Positions 29,659-38,764 of a stretch of DNA of 64,000 nt are shown piece by piece. The stretch is taken from positions 1 through 64,000 of the forward strand of contig NZ_PVNE01000001.1 of assembly GCF_003001905.1 (NCBI RefSeq), written 5' to 3'. Both the position numbers and the translations under genes were made by a program. The notes beneath the pieces were generated by a model, which saw nothing but the letters and a program-made list of their open reading frames with translations, was not told the origin of the DNA and ran no database searches. The stretch is from Planifilum fimeticola (lineage in GTDB: Bacteria; Bacillota; Bacilli; Thermoactinomycetales; DSM-44946). Position 1 is the stretch's first letter. Every line of letters begins with the position of its first letter.

Positions 29659-30588
29659 ATGAACCCGCAGGAATTGATCCGATTTCATCGGGTGGAAAAG
29701 CGATACGGGCCCCTTCGGGCCGTTCGACAAGCCGACTTCTCGATCCGCAGGGGGGAGGTCTTCGGTTTGGTGGGGGAATCCGGCTCGGGAAAAAGCACCA
29801 TCGCCAACATGCTGATCGGTTTGACCCCGCCCAGCGACGGAACCATCTCCTACATGGAAAAACCGCTCTGGAGGAAAGGGTCCTTCCACATGCCCCGGCC
29901 CGGGGAGCTGCAAATCGTGTTCCAGGACCCCCAATCATCCCTGAACCCGAGGATGACCGTCCGGGAAATCCTGTTGGAACCCCTCTACGCCTTCCGTGCG
30001 GCCGAAAGAAAGGAAAAGGGATCGCCGGAGCGCCTCGCTTCTCTGATCAAGCAGGTGGGATTGAAGGAAGAACATCTGTCCCGATACCCCCACGAGTTCA
30101 GCGGCGGCCAGCGGCAGCGCATCGCGATCGCGAGGGCGCTGATCACCGATCCTTCCTTTCTGATCCTGGACGAGCCGACATCCGCCCTGGACGTTTCCGT
30201 TCAGGCGCAAATCCTCAACCTGCTCAAGAGGCTGAAGAGGGAGCGGAATTTGACTTACCTGTTCATCTCCCACAACATGTCCGTCATCCGGTACATGTGC
30301 GACCGGATCGCCGTCATCTACAAAGGAAAGATCGTCGAGATCGCCCCGGCCGCCGAGATGTTCCGAAAACCCGGACATCCCTACACCCGCATCCTTCTCT
30401 CTTCCCTGCCCGGCGTGTACGGCAAAGCCCGGGATCCGCTCTCCTTCGCCCCGCCGGTCTCCGAAGAAAAGGCCGACGCCTGCATCTTCTATGAAAAATG
30501 CCCGCTCCGTCGGGAAAGGTGCCTGGAGGCCCCCGCCTTCGTCACCTGGGAGGGGGACTGGGGCGGCGCGTGCCACTTCCGAAACTGA
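29659..30588 (+). CDS. Peptide ABC transporter ATPase (DppF type)
   Basis: Second ATPase of the importer, 309 aa from ATG 29659 (AGGTG six bases upstream); GTG 29650, inside the previous stop, is an alternative. Walker A GESGSGKST, Q-loop VFQDPQSSLNPRMTV, signature FSGGQRQRIAIARAL, Walker B LILDEPTSALDVS, and a switch region SHNMSVIRYMCDRIAV. The C-terminus has HPYTRILLSSLPGV and a Cys cluster (CIFYEKCPLRRERC), like many DppF proteins. No terminator is evident before the MBL gene, so read-through is possible. Confidence 0.92.
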   Translation: MNPQELIRFHRVEKRYGPLRAVRQADFSIRRGEVFGLVGESGSGKSTIANMLIGLTPPSDGTISYMEKPLWRKGSFHMPRPGELQIVFQDPQSSLNPRMTVREILLEPLYAFRAAERKEKGSPERLASLIKQVGLKEEHLSRYPHEFSGGQRQRIAIARALITDPSFLILDEPTSALDVSVQAQILNLLKRLKRERNLTYLFISHNMSVIRYMCDRIAVIYKGKIVEIAPAAEMFRKPGHPYTRILLSSLPGVYGKARDPLSFAPPVSEEKADACIFYEKCPLRRERCLEAPAFVTWEGDWGGACHFRN

Positions 30589-30656
30589 GCCGATCCTTCT
30601 TTCCTTCCGCATACTTCCGAAACCGGCGGGCATGATTCTACAGGGAGGGTTGCCCG

Positions 30657-31508
30657 ATGGACCGACAACTGGAAGACAGCATGGAAGGAAAATGGATTCC
30701 CGCCGTCTCGGTGAGATCCGGCGAGGGACAAGAGGTGACACCGGATCTGTTTTGCCTCACCGTTCAGATTGTCAATGTCGTCATGGTCGGACGTCCCGAC
30801 CGGTGGGTCCTCGTGGACGCGGGGATGCCGGAATCGGCAGACGTGATTCTCTCGGCGGCCATCGAACGCTTCGGACAACACCACAAACCGAGGGCGATCA
30901 TCCTCACCCACGGACATTTCGACCATGTGGGCGCCGTCGTCGATCTCGCAGAGACATGGGATGTTCCCGTCTTTGCCCACGAGTTGGAACTGCCCTATCT
31001 GACCGGCCAGGCCCGCTACCCGGAACCGGACCCCACCGTGGAGGGGGGATGGGTCGCCAAGCTGTCTCCCCTGTTCCCGAGGGATCCCGTCAACCTGGGA
31101 GACCGGGTGCGGAAGCTTCCCCCGGACGGCCAGGTTCCGGAAATGCCCGGCTGGCGGTGGATCCACACGCCGGGGCACACCCCCGGACATGTTTCCCTTT
31201 TTCGGGAAGCGGACCGGACATTGATAGCGGGAGATGCCTTTGTCACCGTCCGGCAGGATTCCCTGTACAAGGTCGTCATGCAGCAGAAGGAAATCAGCGG
31301 GCCTCCCCGCTATTGGACGACGGATTGGCCGTCGGCCCGGGAATCCGTGAAGCGGCTTCATGCCTTAACCCCCTCCCGCGCCATCACCGGTCACGGAGTT
31401 CCCGTCTCCGGCGAGGAGTTGACCGGGGGATTGGAGCGGCTCGTTCGGGAGTTTGACCGCATCGCCCTGCCGGATTACGGCCGGTACGTGGACGGCAGGA
31501 AGCACTGA
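30657..31508 (+). CDS. MBL-fold metallo-hydrolase
   Basis: 283-aa soluble protein with the metallo-beta-lactamase fold: THGHFDH (HxHxDH, near 83), HTPGHTPGH at about 170, the bridging Asp in AGDAF and a last His in TGHGVP. Both zinc sites look complete. Glyoxalase II, lactonase and other hydrolase activities all occur in this group, so the substrate is open. Downstream of the peptide importer with a 68-base gap and AGGGAGGG before ATG 30657; ends at a strong terminator. Confidence 0.88.
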   Translation: MDRQLEDSMEGKWIPAVSVRSGEGQEVTPDLFCLTVQIVNVVMVGRPDRWVLVDAGMPESADVILSAAIERFGQHHKPRAIILTHGHFDHVGAVVDLAETWDVPVFAHELELPYLTGQARYPEPDPTVEGGWVAKLSPLFPRDPVNLGDRVRKLPPDGQVPEMPGWRWIHTPGHTPGHVSLFREADRTLIAGDAFVTVRQDSLYKVVMQQKEISGPPRYWTTDWPSARESVKRLHALTPSRAITGHGVPVSGEELTGGLERLVREFDRIALPDYGRYVDGRKH

Positions 31509-31518
31509 CCCAATACAA

Positions 31519-31556
31519 GCCGGGAAGGGTTTCTCATGACCCTTCCCGGCATTTTT
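31519..31556 (+). terminator. Terminator after the MBL hydrolase gene
   Basis: Perfect 12-bp stem GCCGGGAAGGGT / ACCCTTCCCGGC, 8-base loop, tail ATTTTT. Confidence 0.92.
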
Positions 31557-31586
31557 GCGGGCTTTATCGACGACAAGGCGGAACAA

Positions 31587-31602
31587 TGTGACCGACATCA
31601 CA
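31587..31602 (+). promoter_or_regulatory. FNR/CRP-type operator upstream of ric
   Basis: TGTGA-CCGACA-TCACA is a perfect match to the TGTGA-N6-TCACA site of FNR/CRP family regulators. Its centre is about 41 bases upstream of the start site predicted from the -10 TAATAT at 31624-31629, the class II activator position. Confidence 0.65.
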
Positions 31603-31623
31603 GGATCCGTCGCTTTCCCGGGG

Positions 31624-31629
31624 TAATAT
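31624..31629 (+). promoter_or_regulatory. -10 box of the ric promoter
   Basis: TAATAT; there is no -35 match at the right distance, consistent with activator dependence on the site at 31587-31602. Confidence 0.5.
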
Positions 31630-31653
31630 GGGCTTAAGCCGCTTCCTGTCGTC

Positions 31654-31675
31654 GTTTCAACCTCTGCGTTGAAAC
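31654..31675 (+). other. 5' leader hairpin of ric
   Basis: Perfect 8-bp inverted repeat GTTTCAAC / GTTGAAAC with a 6-base loop, between the promoter and the ribosome binding site, no U-tail. Possible mRNA stabiliser or operator. Confidence 0.45.
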
Positions 31676-31703
31676 CTAAAGCCCTGCAAAAGGAGGAAGA
31701 TTT

Positions 31704-32411
31704 ATGGAACGGAAATTTACCGGTTCCGAAACCGTCGGTGAGATCGTCGCCGCCTTTCCCAGCGCCAGCAATTTGATGAAGACATACAAAATCGATTTCT
31801 GCTGCGGCGGCGGCCGCCCCCTGTCCGAAGCCTTGAGGCAAAAAGGAATCGACGAAAAAAACTTCCTGGAAGAGTTGAACCGGCTTCATCAACAAGCCCT
31901 GGAAAAACAACAACAGAACGTGGACTGGCGAAACGCGCCCCTTTGCGACCTGATCGATCACATCGTGCAAAACCACCATGCCTATTTGCTCAAAGAACTT
32001 CCCCTGCTCAGCGAATTTGTCACCAAGATCTTCCGGGTGCACGGCGGTGCCCATCCCGAACTGGCTCAGCTTCATCGCCTGTTTCATCAAATGAAAACGG
32101 ACCTGGAGCAGCATCTGGTCGAGGAAGAGGGAACGGTGTTCCCCCTCATCAAGGAAGCGGAACGGGCGGGGACCCGAGAGGCCTTTCAAAAAGCGAACGA
32201 AACCATCGCCAAGATGGAAGACGACCACAGCGCCGTCGGCGAGCTGTTAAAAGAGATGAGGAACATCACGGACGATTACCGGCTGCCGGAAGGTGCCTGC
32301 CGAACCTACACCTTGACGTTTCAAAAATTGGAGGAATTGGAGTCGGACATGTTCCAGCACATTCACCTGGAAAACAACGTGCTGTTTCCCCGGGTGAGCG
32401 AACAAGCCTAA
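31704..32411 (+). CDS. ric: Iron-sulfur cluster repair di-iron protein (Ric/ScdA)
   Basis: Hemerythrin-like di-iron protein that helps restore Fe-S clusters after nitrosative or oxidative damage. The 235-aa product has the N-terminal ScdA_N domain with the conserved YKIDFCCGGGRPLSEA motif (CCGG near 36) and a C-terminal four-helix hemerythrin domain with the metal-ligand His/Glu pattern (IVQNHHAYL, RLFHQMKTDLEQHLVEEE, DDHSAVGEL, HIHLENNVLFP). The family length is normal. AGGAGG upstream of ATG 31704. The perfect FNR-type site upstream implies induction when oxygen is low or NO is present. Its stop overlaps the convergent peptidase gene by four bases. Confidence 0.93.
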   Translation: MERKFTGSETVGEIVAAFPSASNLMKTYKIDFCCGGGRPLSEALRQKGIDEKNFLEELNRLHQQALEKQQQNVDWRNAPLCDLIDHIVQNHHAYLLKELPLLSEFVTKIFRVHGGAHPELAQLHRLFHQMKTDLEQHLVEEEGTVFPLIKEAERAGTREAFQKANETIAKMEDDHSAVGELLKEMRNITDDYRLPEGACRTYTLTFQKLEELESDMFQHIHLENNVLFPRVSEQA

Positions 32412-33496
32412 TCCGCTCGCATCCACCGGTCCGCGCTCCGCTTCCACAGCTCCACCGCCCGCTCCGCCGGCAGGGCCTCCACTCGTCGCCCCTTTTTCCC
32501 GAGGGTCGTCTCCGCCGCGAACAGGGAATTGTGGATCGCCTCTTCGGTGGCCTCCGCCACGGCCTGAAAGCAAAGGGAGAGCAGCTCCCCGTCCTCCGGC
32601 AGGCGGCGGATCGTAAGGAAGCCGCTGTCCGGGTCGGCCGGAATCCGGTTGCCCGTCGAAAAGGCGATCGCAATGTCCCCGCTTCCGTGCCGGGCGAAGG
32701 AGCCGGTCCGGGCCAGCCCGAACGTCGCCCGCCTGGCCAGACGGCGAAGCTGCTGGGCATCCATCGGCAGGTCCGTCGCCGCGACGATGATGATGGAACC
32801 GTCGGCTTCCTTCTCCGGAGGGCGTCCTTCCATCAAGCGCCCCACCGGAACGCCGAGCAGGTGGAAATCCTCCCTTTTTCCGAAATTGGAAAGCACCAGC
32901 ACGCCGATATGATACCGGTCACCGCCGACCGGAATGCGCCGGGAGGAGGTGCCGATCCCCCCTTTCCAGCCGAAGCAGACCATGCCCGTCCCGGCGCCGA
33001 CGCTTCCCTCCTCCACGGAACCTCCCCGCGCCCTCCTGAGCGCCTCCCGGGCATGTTCGGGGCGGACGTGCAGCCCCCGCATGTCGTTCAGGTAGCTGTC
33101 GTTGCACTCCGCCACCACCATGTTGACCGAACCCGCCTCTTCGCCGATGCCGGCATCCCGTTCCATCAGATATTGGAGGGCTCCCTCCGTCACCGCGGGC
33201 ACCGAGAAGGTGTTGGTGAGCAGTATGGGGGATTCGAGGGTGCCCAGCTCCTCCACCTGCACCAGTCCGACGGTTTTCCCGTACCCGTTGATGACATGCA
33301 CCGCCGCCGGCAGCTTTTCCCGGAAGAGGCTTCCCGGATGGGGCAGGATCGCCGTCACGCCGGTTCGCACCTCTTCCCCCTGCCGGAGGGTGCAGTGGCC
33401 CACCAAAACCCCCTCCACGTCGGTGATCGCATTCTCCTTTCCCGTCGGGAGAACCCCCGCTTCAAGTCCGTAATCCCTCAAGCGTTTTCGTGCCAT
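32408..33496 (-). CDS. P1 family peptidase (DmpA/aminopeptidase type)
   Basis: 362-aa N-terminal nucleophile hydrolase related to D-aminopeptidase DmpA and BapA beta-aminopeptidases. Features: LRDYGLEAGVLPTGKENAIT start, VHVINGYGKTVGL, TNTFSVPAVTEGAL, and the self-cleavage/active site GSVGAGTGMVCFGWKGGIGT with a following SSR, the Ser of GTS being the expected nucleophile after autoproteolysis. Substrates are likely N-terminal D- or beta-amino acid peptides; not readable from sequence. Convergent with ric. Possible partner of the nearby peptide importer, but on the opposite strand. Confidence 0.88.
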   Translation of the reverse strand: MARKRLRDYGLEAGVLPTGKENAITDVEGVLVGHCTLRQGEEVRTGVTAILPHPGSLFREKLPAAVHVINGYGKTVGLVQVEELGTLESPILLTNTFSVPAVTEGALQYLMERDAGIGEEAGSVNMVVAECNDSYLNDMRGLHVRPEHAREALRRARGGSVEEGSVGAGTGMVCFGWKGGIGTSSRRIPVGGDRYHIGVLVLSNFGKREDFHLLGVPVGRLMEGRPPEKEADGSIIIVAATDLPMDAQQLRRLARRATFGLARTGSFARHGSGDIAIAFSTGNRIPADPDSGFLTIRRLPEDGELLSLCFQAVAEATEEAIHNSLFAAETTLGKKGRRVEALPAERAVELWKRSADRWMRAD

Positions 33497-33657
33497 GGCT
33501 TCCTCCCTGCTCTCGATATTGTCCGTTTCCCAGCCTTGATCGGGCGGTGCCGGCCTCCGATTCGGCCGCCAGCCCCGTACTCGAACCCGATCACCGCGGC
33601 TCCGGAAGCTGAAGAAGCGATAAAGGCGCGCCTTCCTGGATTTTTCACCCCCGATTT

Positions 33658-33685
33658 TTGGACTTCCCCGCGCGTGTGTTATGAT
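33658..33685 (+). promoter_or_regulatory. Sigma-A-type promoter of mnmH
   Basis: TTGGAC, 16-base spacer, TATGAT; the ATG lies about 58 bases downstream. Confidence 0.6.
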
Positions 33686-33742
33686 GATACAGAGAAAAGG
33701 TTACTTGCATCAAGCCGATGCACACGATCGGAGGCACACGGG

Positions 33743-34816
33743 ATGATTCGGGAAATATCCGTGGAAGAAGCCCTCAACAATCCCCGTCTCCGCTGGGTGG
33801 ACGTCCGTTCCCCCGGAGAGTTTGCGGATGCGACCGTGCCGTGGGCCGTCAACGTGCCGCTCTTCGACGACGAGGAACGGGCCCGCGTGGGGACGAGCTA
33901 CAAGCAACAGGGAAGAAAAAAGGCGATTCAACTGGGGGTCCGCATCGTGTCCCCCAAAATCCCCTCCCTGCTGGAGCAGGTGGAGGAAGCGACCCAAGGG
34001 GGCGAACCCCTCATCTTCTGCTGGCGCGGAGGGATGCGCAGCAAGGCGGTCGCCACGTTTTTGGATCTGGCGGACCGGCCCGTCTACCGGCTGGCGGGAG
34101 GTTACCGGGCCTATCGGCAGTATGTCGTTTCCCGGCTGGAGTCCTACGACCTGCGCGCCCGCCTGATCGTCCTTCACGGACTGACCGGCGTGGGGAAGAC
34201 GGATATCCTGCAGCGGCTTTCCCAAGAGGGCGTCCCCGTGCTCGACCTGGAGGAAATGGCGGGTCACCGAGGGTCCGCCTTCGGGACGCTGGGCGAAATC
34301 CGCCCGCGGAACCAGAAAATGTTCGATTCCCTGCTTTTCCACGCCCTGGAGCGATTCAAGGACGAGCCTTATCTGTTCATGGAGGCGGAAAGCAAGCGGA
34401 TCGGACGGGTGCTGATGCCCGATTTTCTGGAGGAAGCCAAGGCGGCCGGCATACCGGTGATCGTGGAGGCCTCCTTTGACGTGCGGGTGTCGCGGATTCT
34501 CGAAACCTATCTGCGCGGGGAAACGGATCCGGACCGCCTCCAGCAACAGGTGGCGGGGGCCGTCTCCCGCATCGAGCGCCGCCTTCCTCCCGACGTCAGA
34601 AAGGAGCTGGCTTACCGGATCGGGGAGCGCGATTGGCGACGGGTGGTGGAGATCCTGCTTGAGAAGTATTACGATCCCCGCTACCTGCACTCCCAGGAAA
34701 AGGTGGAAGGAGACGCCATCCACCTGGATGCGGAGGATCTGGACACCGCCGTGGAGGCCTGCAAGGGGATCTGGAACCGCTTGAGGCGGCGGACGGCGAC
34801 CGACATCCCGGTTTGA
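33743..34816 (+). CDS. mnmH: tRNA 2-selenouridine synthase
   Basis: MnmH (SelU/YbbB) replaces the sulfur of 2-thiouridine at the tRNA wobble position with selenium using selenophosphate. The 357-aa protein combines an N-terminal rhodanese domain (VDVRSPGEFADATVP; active-site CWRGGMRSKA with Cys near 93) and a C-terminal P-loop domain (GLTGVGKTDIL near 150, and the conserved HRGSAFG). Start ATG 33743 has GGAGG eight bases upstream. No selD is seen in this window; the enzyme would need one elsewhere. Confidence 0.93.
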   Translation: MIREISVEEALNNPRLRWVDVRSPGEFADATVPWAVNVPLFDDEERARVGTSYKQQGRKKAIQLGVRIVSPKIPSLLEQVEEATQGGEPLIFCWRGGMRSKAVATFLDLADRPVYRLAGGYRAYRQYVVSRLESYDLRARLIVLHGLTGVGKTDILQRLSQEGVPVLDLEEMAGHRGSAFGTLGEIRPRNQKMFDSLLFHALERFKDEPYLFMEAESKRIGRVLMPDFLEEAKAAGIPVIVEASFDVRVSRILETYLRGETDPDRLQQQVAGAVSRIERRLPPDVRKELAYRIGERDWRRVVEILLEKYYDPRYLHSQEKVEGDAIHLDAEDLDTAVEACKGIWNRLRRRTATDIPV

Positions 34817-34840
34817 CGGGAACGGTCGCCTTTATTTTTT
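34795..34840 (+). terminator. Terminator of mnmH
   Basis: GGCGACCG / CGGTCGCC outer stem with an inner CCCGGTTTGACGGG hairpin and a TTTATTTTTT tail; the stem overlaps the last mnmH codons. Confidence 0.88.
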
Positions 34841-34932
34841 ATGCAGTTTCCCGCCATCCTCCCTTTTCTCGCCCTGTCCATCTCCGGATTTTCAGCAACT
34901 TCTTTCAATTTATATCAATATTATCCTATTTC

Positions 34933-34961
34933 TTGAATGTTTGTTTTGATTATAGTATAAA
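34933..34961 (+). promoter_or_regulatory. Promoter of the first DUF485/symporter operon
   Basis: TTGAAT, 17-base spacer, TATAAA in an AT-rich stretch (34900-35005) that stands out from the GC-rich surroundings; the first start codon is 77 bases downstream of the -10. Confidence 0.6.
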
Positions 34962-35037
34962 GAAAGATAAGAAAATATTCTCTATATATAATTATACCGA
35001 TTTGCCGGGAGTCCCGCGAAGAAAGGAAGAACCCGGG

Positions 35038-35379
35038 ATGGATCAGGAGCGGAACCGGGCTCCTTCAGAAGAATTTAACCGTTTTCTTCGGAAAAAAATG
35101 CGGTTCCTCCTCTCCGCCGGCATCTTTTTCGTCTCCTTCTACTTCCTTTTTCCCCTGCTGATCAGCTGGTTTCCGGAAAGGATGAACCGTCCCGTGTGGG
35201 GACCCTTCAGCTGGGCCTGGCTGTACGCCTTCGCCCACTTTGCCGTCGTCTGGATTCTGGGAGCGATGTATCTTCGGCAAGCGAACCGGTGGGATCGGAC
35301 GGCGGAATCTCTCCGAAGGAACGAAATGTCCGAACATGCTTTGTCAACCGGTGAGTCGGAAAAGAGGAAAAGCCCGTAA
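35038..35379 (+). CDS. DUF485 family membrane protein
   Basis: 113-aa protein with two hydrophobic helices (about 23-45, FLLSAGIFFVSFYFLFPLLI, and 58-80, AWLYAFAHFAVVWILGAMYL) and a cytoplasmic charged tail, as in DUF485 (YjcH) proteins encoded with acetate permeases. Start ATG 35038 with AAAGGAAG upstream. It precedes an SSS symporter by 80 bases; a similar pair occurs at 39758-41598. Confidence 0.85.
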   Translation: MDQERNRAPSEEFNRFLRKKMRFLLSAGIFFVSFYFLFPLLISWFPERMNRPVWGPFSWAWLYAFAHFAVVWILGAMYLRQANRWDRTAESLRRNEMSEHALSTGESEKRKSP

Positions 35380-35421
35380 CCGGCGGAAAACGAGGATCCC
35401 GCGGTAAAATGTCCGGGCTGA

Positions 35422-35436
35422 GGAAAACGCTTTCAT
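35422..35436 (-). promoter_or_regulatory. cre-like catabolite repression site
   Basis: Minus-strand ATGAAAGCGTTTTCC matches the CcpA consensus WTGNAANCGNWNNCW except for the last base. It sits between the DUF485 stop and the symporter start (35460), where CcpA could block elongation. Confidence 0.5.
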
Positions 35437-35459
35437 TTCCGAGCTAAGAGGATCGGGCC

Positions 35460-36971
35460 ATGAATTTGACACACCTGATTTTTCTGGCCGCCATCCTGGC
35501 CGGCATCCTGATCATCACCCATTGGGCGGCGAAAACCAATACGACGCCGCAACAATTTTACATCGTGTCGGGGAATCTGACCGCCACCCAGAACGGTTTG
35601 GCCATCGCCGGCGATTTCATCAGCGCGGCATCCTTTCTCGGCATCACGGGATCCATCGCCTTTTACGGCTTTGACGGTTTTCTCTATGCCGTCGGCTTTC
35701 TCATCTCCTACCTCCTGCTGCTGTTTTTCATCGCCGAGCCCGTCCGCAGGTTGGGAACATACACCTTGGGGGACGTGATCGCCGCCCGGTTTCCAAAGCG
35801 GTCGATCCGCCTGATCGTTTCTCTCAACACCATCATGATCTGCGTGCTCTACATGGTTCCCCAGCTCATGGCCGCGGGGCTGTTCATCCAGCTGCTGCTG
35901 GGGCTGGACTACCAAATTTCCGTACTGATCATCGGCCTCTTGATCACCGTTTATGTCATGTTCGGCGGCATGATCACCACCTCTTGGGTCCAGATCATCA
36001 AAACGGTGCTGTTGATGACCGGCACCTTTCTCCTCTGTCTGCTCGTGCTCTCCCGTTTCCATTGGGACCCGGGGGCGCTGCTGGCCCGTGCGGCGGAGGA
36101 AAGCCCCTACGCCGAGGGCTTTTTCCGGTCCGGAAACCTCCTGACCCACCCCTTCGAGACCTTTTCCCTGCTCCTAACGTTGATCCTCGGCACGGCGGGC
36201 TTGCCCCACATCCTCATCCGTTTCTACACGGTTCGCGATCAAAAGGCCGTCCGGCAATCCGTCGTGATCGCCAGCTGGATCATCGGCACCTTTTATCTGA
36301 TGACGCTGGTCCTCGGCCTTGGCGCAGTGGCATTGGTGGGTTGGGAGCGGCTGGCGACCGCCGACCCGGAAGGAAATCTGGCGGCCCCCCTTTTGGCTTA
36401 CACCCTGGGCGGCGACTTCGTCATGGCCTTCCTCTCGGCGGCGGCCTTTGCCACCATTCTCGCCGTGATGACCGGATTGGTGATCGCGGCCACCTCCTCC
36501 TTCGCCCACGACATCTACAACCATCTTCTCCACCGGGGGAAGGCGGGAAGGAGGCAGCAGCTGAAAGTGGCCCAGGGAACCGCCGCCGTCACCGGGATTT
36601 CGGCCATCCTCCTGTCCCTGTTGATGGAGACGAAGAACGTCACTTTTCTCGTCTCCCTCGCCTTTATGATGGCGGGTTCCACCCAGTTTCCCCTGCTGCT
36701 CCTCACCCTTTACTGGCGAAAATTCACCGCCTTCGGGGCGGTTGCGGGAATGCTTGCGGGACTTCTCGCCTCCCTGTGGTTCGTACTTCCGGGAGGAACG
36801 GAGCTGGAAAACCCCGGGATCTTGGCCATTCCCCTCGGGTTCGCCGCCGCCGTGCTCGGCACTTGGCTCACCCGCCGCCCCGAGGAGGAGCGGCGGTTCG
36901 ATCAAATCCTGCTGCGGGTGCATGCGGGAATCGATCCCCGGAAAGGCGGGAGCCAGGAATGCAAGAGCTGA
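35460..36971 (+). CDS. Sodium:solute symporter (ActP-like, first copy)
   Basis: 503-aa permease of the solute:sodium symporter family with 13 predicted helices. Motifs typical of the acetate/monocarboxylate branch: [17 protein letters not shown] near 55, [29 protein letters not shown] near 245, and SSFAHDIYNHL near 345. It probably imports a small carboxylate such as acetate, with the DUF485 protein as accessory. Its stop overlaps the LytS start by 13 bases, so transporter and sensor are co-expressed. Confidence 0.88.
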   Translation: MNLTHLIFLAAILAGILIITHWAAKTNTTPQQFYIVSGNLTATQNGLAIAGDFISAASFLGITGSIAFYGFDGFLYAVGFLISYLLLLFFIAEPVRRLGTYTLGDVIAARFPKRSIRLIVSLNTIMICVLYMVPQLMAAGLFIQLLLGLDYQISVLIIGLLITVYVMFGGMITTSWVQIIKTVLLMTGTFLLCLLVLSRFHWDPGALLARAAEESPYAEGFFRSGNLLTHPFETFSLLLTLILGTAGLPHILIRFYTVRDQKAVRQSVVIASWIIGTFYLMTLVLGLGAVALVGWERLATADPEGNLAAPLLAYTLGGDFVMAFLSAAAFATILAVMTGLVIAATSSFAHDIYNHLLHRGKAGRRQQLKVAQGTAAVTGISAILLSLLMETKNVTFLVSLAFMMAGSTQFPLLLLTLYWRKFTAFGAVAGMLAGLLASLWFVLPGGTELENPGILAIPLGFAAAVLGTWLTRRPEEERRFDQILLRVHAGIDPRKGGSQECKS

Positions 36972-38764
36972 CCATCCTCCTGCTGCAACGCATCGCCTTG
37001 CTTCTTCTGTGCGCCTTTTTGCTCACGCGCATTCCTTCCTTCCGCTATCTCCTGGATTGGGAAATCAACGTCAAAACCGTCCTCTCCCACTCCGCCATCT
37101 TCGGCCTGTTCGGGATCGCCAGCACCCAGGCCGGGGTGATCTTCGACGGGGAACGCTTTTACTCCGGTTTATGGTACACGAGCTTGTCCGGAGACGAAAC
37201 CCTGGTCAGCTCCGGCCTCGTGGCCGTCGTAATCGCCGGTCTACTGGGAGGTCCCGCCGTGGGATTGGGGGCCGGATGCATCACCGCCGGATACACCTTC
37301 ACCCTCGGCGGCCATCTGATCGCGGCCAGCAGCCTCGTCAACCCGGTCACAGGCTTTCTGGCGGGACTCACCGCCCGCTTTTTTTCCCAGGAACGGGTGA
37401 TCTCCCCCTTCAAGGCACTGTTCATCGGGATGTTTGCACCGATCCTGTACATGCACCTTTTCCTGATCTTCAGCCCCCGTCCCGAAGAGACCATTCCCTT
37501 CGTCAACGCGGTCGGCGTCCCCCTCGTGGTGAGCAACAGCGTGGGAATCGCGATTTTCACCGCCGTGATCCGCGTCGCCCTGGAGGAAAAGGAACGGGAA
37601 GCCGCCGGGGAAACGCGGAGGGCTTTCAAGATTGCCGAAACCGCTCTTCCCCATCTCCGCCAGGGGTTGAACGGACGGACGGCCCGGGAGCTGGCGGAGC
37701 TTTTGAACCGGGAGCTGACCAACGTGGCGGCGGTGGCGGTAACGGACGGAGAACGGGTGTTGGCCCATGCGGGAAGGGGAGCGAAAGGCCACGGAGAAGG
37801 GGGAACCCTGCCGCGGGAGGAGGAATCGGCCGGAATCGGAGAGACGGGACTCCGAATGGTGTCCGGCCACGAGAGGATGGACTGCGGCCGGCCGCGCTGT
37901 CCCCTGCGGGCCGCCCTGCTCATTCCCATCTTTGAAACGGGGGAGAAAGTCGGACAGATCATCCTCTACTTTCAGCGGCAACAGCAGATCCGCCCCGTGG
38001 AGATCGCCTTCGCCCAGGGGTTGGAAAAACTCCTCTCCCACCAGTTGGACATGATCGCCGCCGAAAAGGCGAAAGCGCTGCTGCAGGAGGCGGAGCTCCG
38101 CAACCTGCAGGCCCAGATCCATCCCCATTTTCTGTTCAACACCCTGCACCTGATCGCCACGCTGATCCGGGTGGATCCCGCCCAGGCACGGCGCCTCATC
38201 GTCCATCTGGGGGCCTTTATGCGCAGCAGCATGAAGCTCGCCTCATCCTCCCTCGTCCCCCTCGAGCAGGAAGAACAGCAGCTGAAAGCTTATCTGGAGA
38301 TCGTCCGGGTGCGGTTCCGGGGAAAACTGGACATCCGCTACCGAAGGGAAGAGGGAATCGAACAGGTTCCGATTCCGCCGTTTACCCTTCAACCCCTGGT
38401 GGAAAACAGCATTCAACACGGGTTGAAGGACATATCCGACGGGGGGTTGGTAGAAATCGAATTAACCCGTGACCGGAAGGACAAGCGGCGGTTGCAGGTG
38501 GTGATCAAGGACAACGGCAAGGGCATTCCTCCGCACATCCTCCCCACGCTGGGAAAAATGCCTTTTCCTTCTCCGGGCGGTGAACGAAGCGGGGGCATGG
38601 GAATCTACAACGTCAACCAGCGCCTGATCCGCCTCTTCGGGGAAGAGGCCCGGCTTTGCTTTGCCAACCGCCCCTCCGGCGGCAGCATCGTCTCGTTTCA
38701 GATCCCCTGTCCGGTATCGGATGAAAGAAACCGAGGAGAGGAGGTCACCGCACATGTCGATTAA
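36959..38764 (+). CDS. LytS-type sensor histidine kinase
   Basis: 601-aa sensor with an N-terminal 5-TM LytS-type (5TMR-LYT) domain (to about 205, including VGLGAGCITAGYTFTLGG), a GAF-like region (about 225-360), and a HisKA_7TM/His_kinase module: IHPHFLFNTLHLI contains the phosphoacceptor His; N-box LVENSIQHG; G-boxes DNGKGIP and GGMGIYNVNQRL. It phosphorylates the LytT-type regulator encoded next. The family senses extracellular carboxylates or pyruvate in several species; here the flanking symporters suggest acetate/pyruvate-like signals. The GAF-like part has a DCGRPRC cysteine pair. Confidence 0.9.
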   Translation: MQELTILLLQRIALLLLCAFLLTRIPSFRYLLDWEINVKTVLSHSAIFGLFGIASTQAGVIFDGERFYSGLWYTSLSGDETLVSSGLVAVVIAGLLGGPAVGLGAGCITAGYTFTLGGHLIAASSLVNPVTGFLAGLTARFFSQERVISPFKALFIGMFAPILYMHLFLIFSPRPEETIPFVNAVGVPLVVSNSVGIAIFTAVIRVALEEKEREAAGETRRAFKIAETALPHLRQGLNGRTARELAELLNRELTNVAAVAVTDGERVLAHAGRGAKGHGEGGTLPREEESAGIGETGLRMVSGHERMDCGRPRCPLRAALLIPIFETGEKVGQIILYFQRQQQIRPVEIAFAQGLEKLLSHQLDMIAAEKAKALLQEAELRNLQAQIHPHFLFNTLHLIATLIRVDPAQARRLIVHLGAFMRSSMKLASSSLVPLEQEEQQLKAYLEIVRVRFRGKLDIRYRREEGIEQVPIPPFTLQPLVENSIQHGLKDISDGGLVEIELTRDRKDKRRLQVVIKDNGKGIPPHILPTLGKMPFPSPGGERSGGMGIYNVNQRLIRLFGEEARLCFANRPSGGSIVSFQIPCPVSDERNRGEEVTAHVD

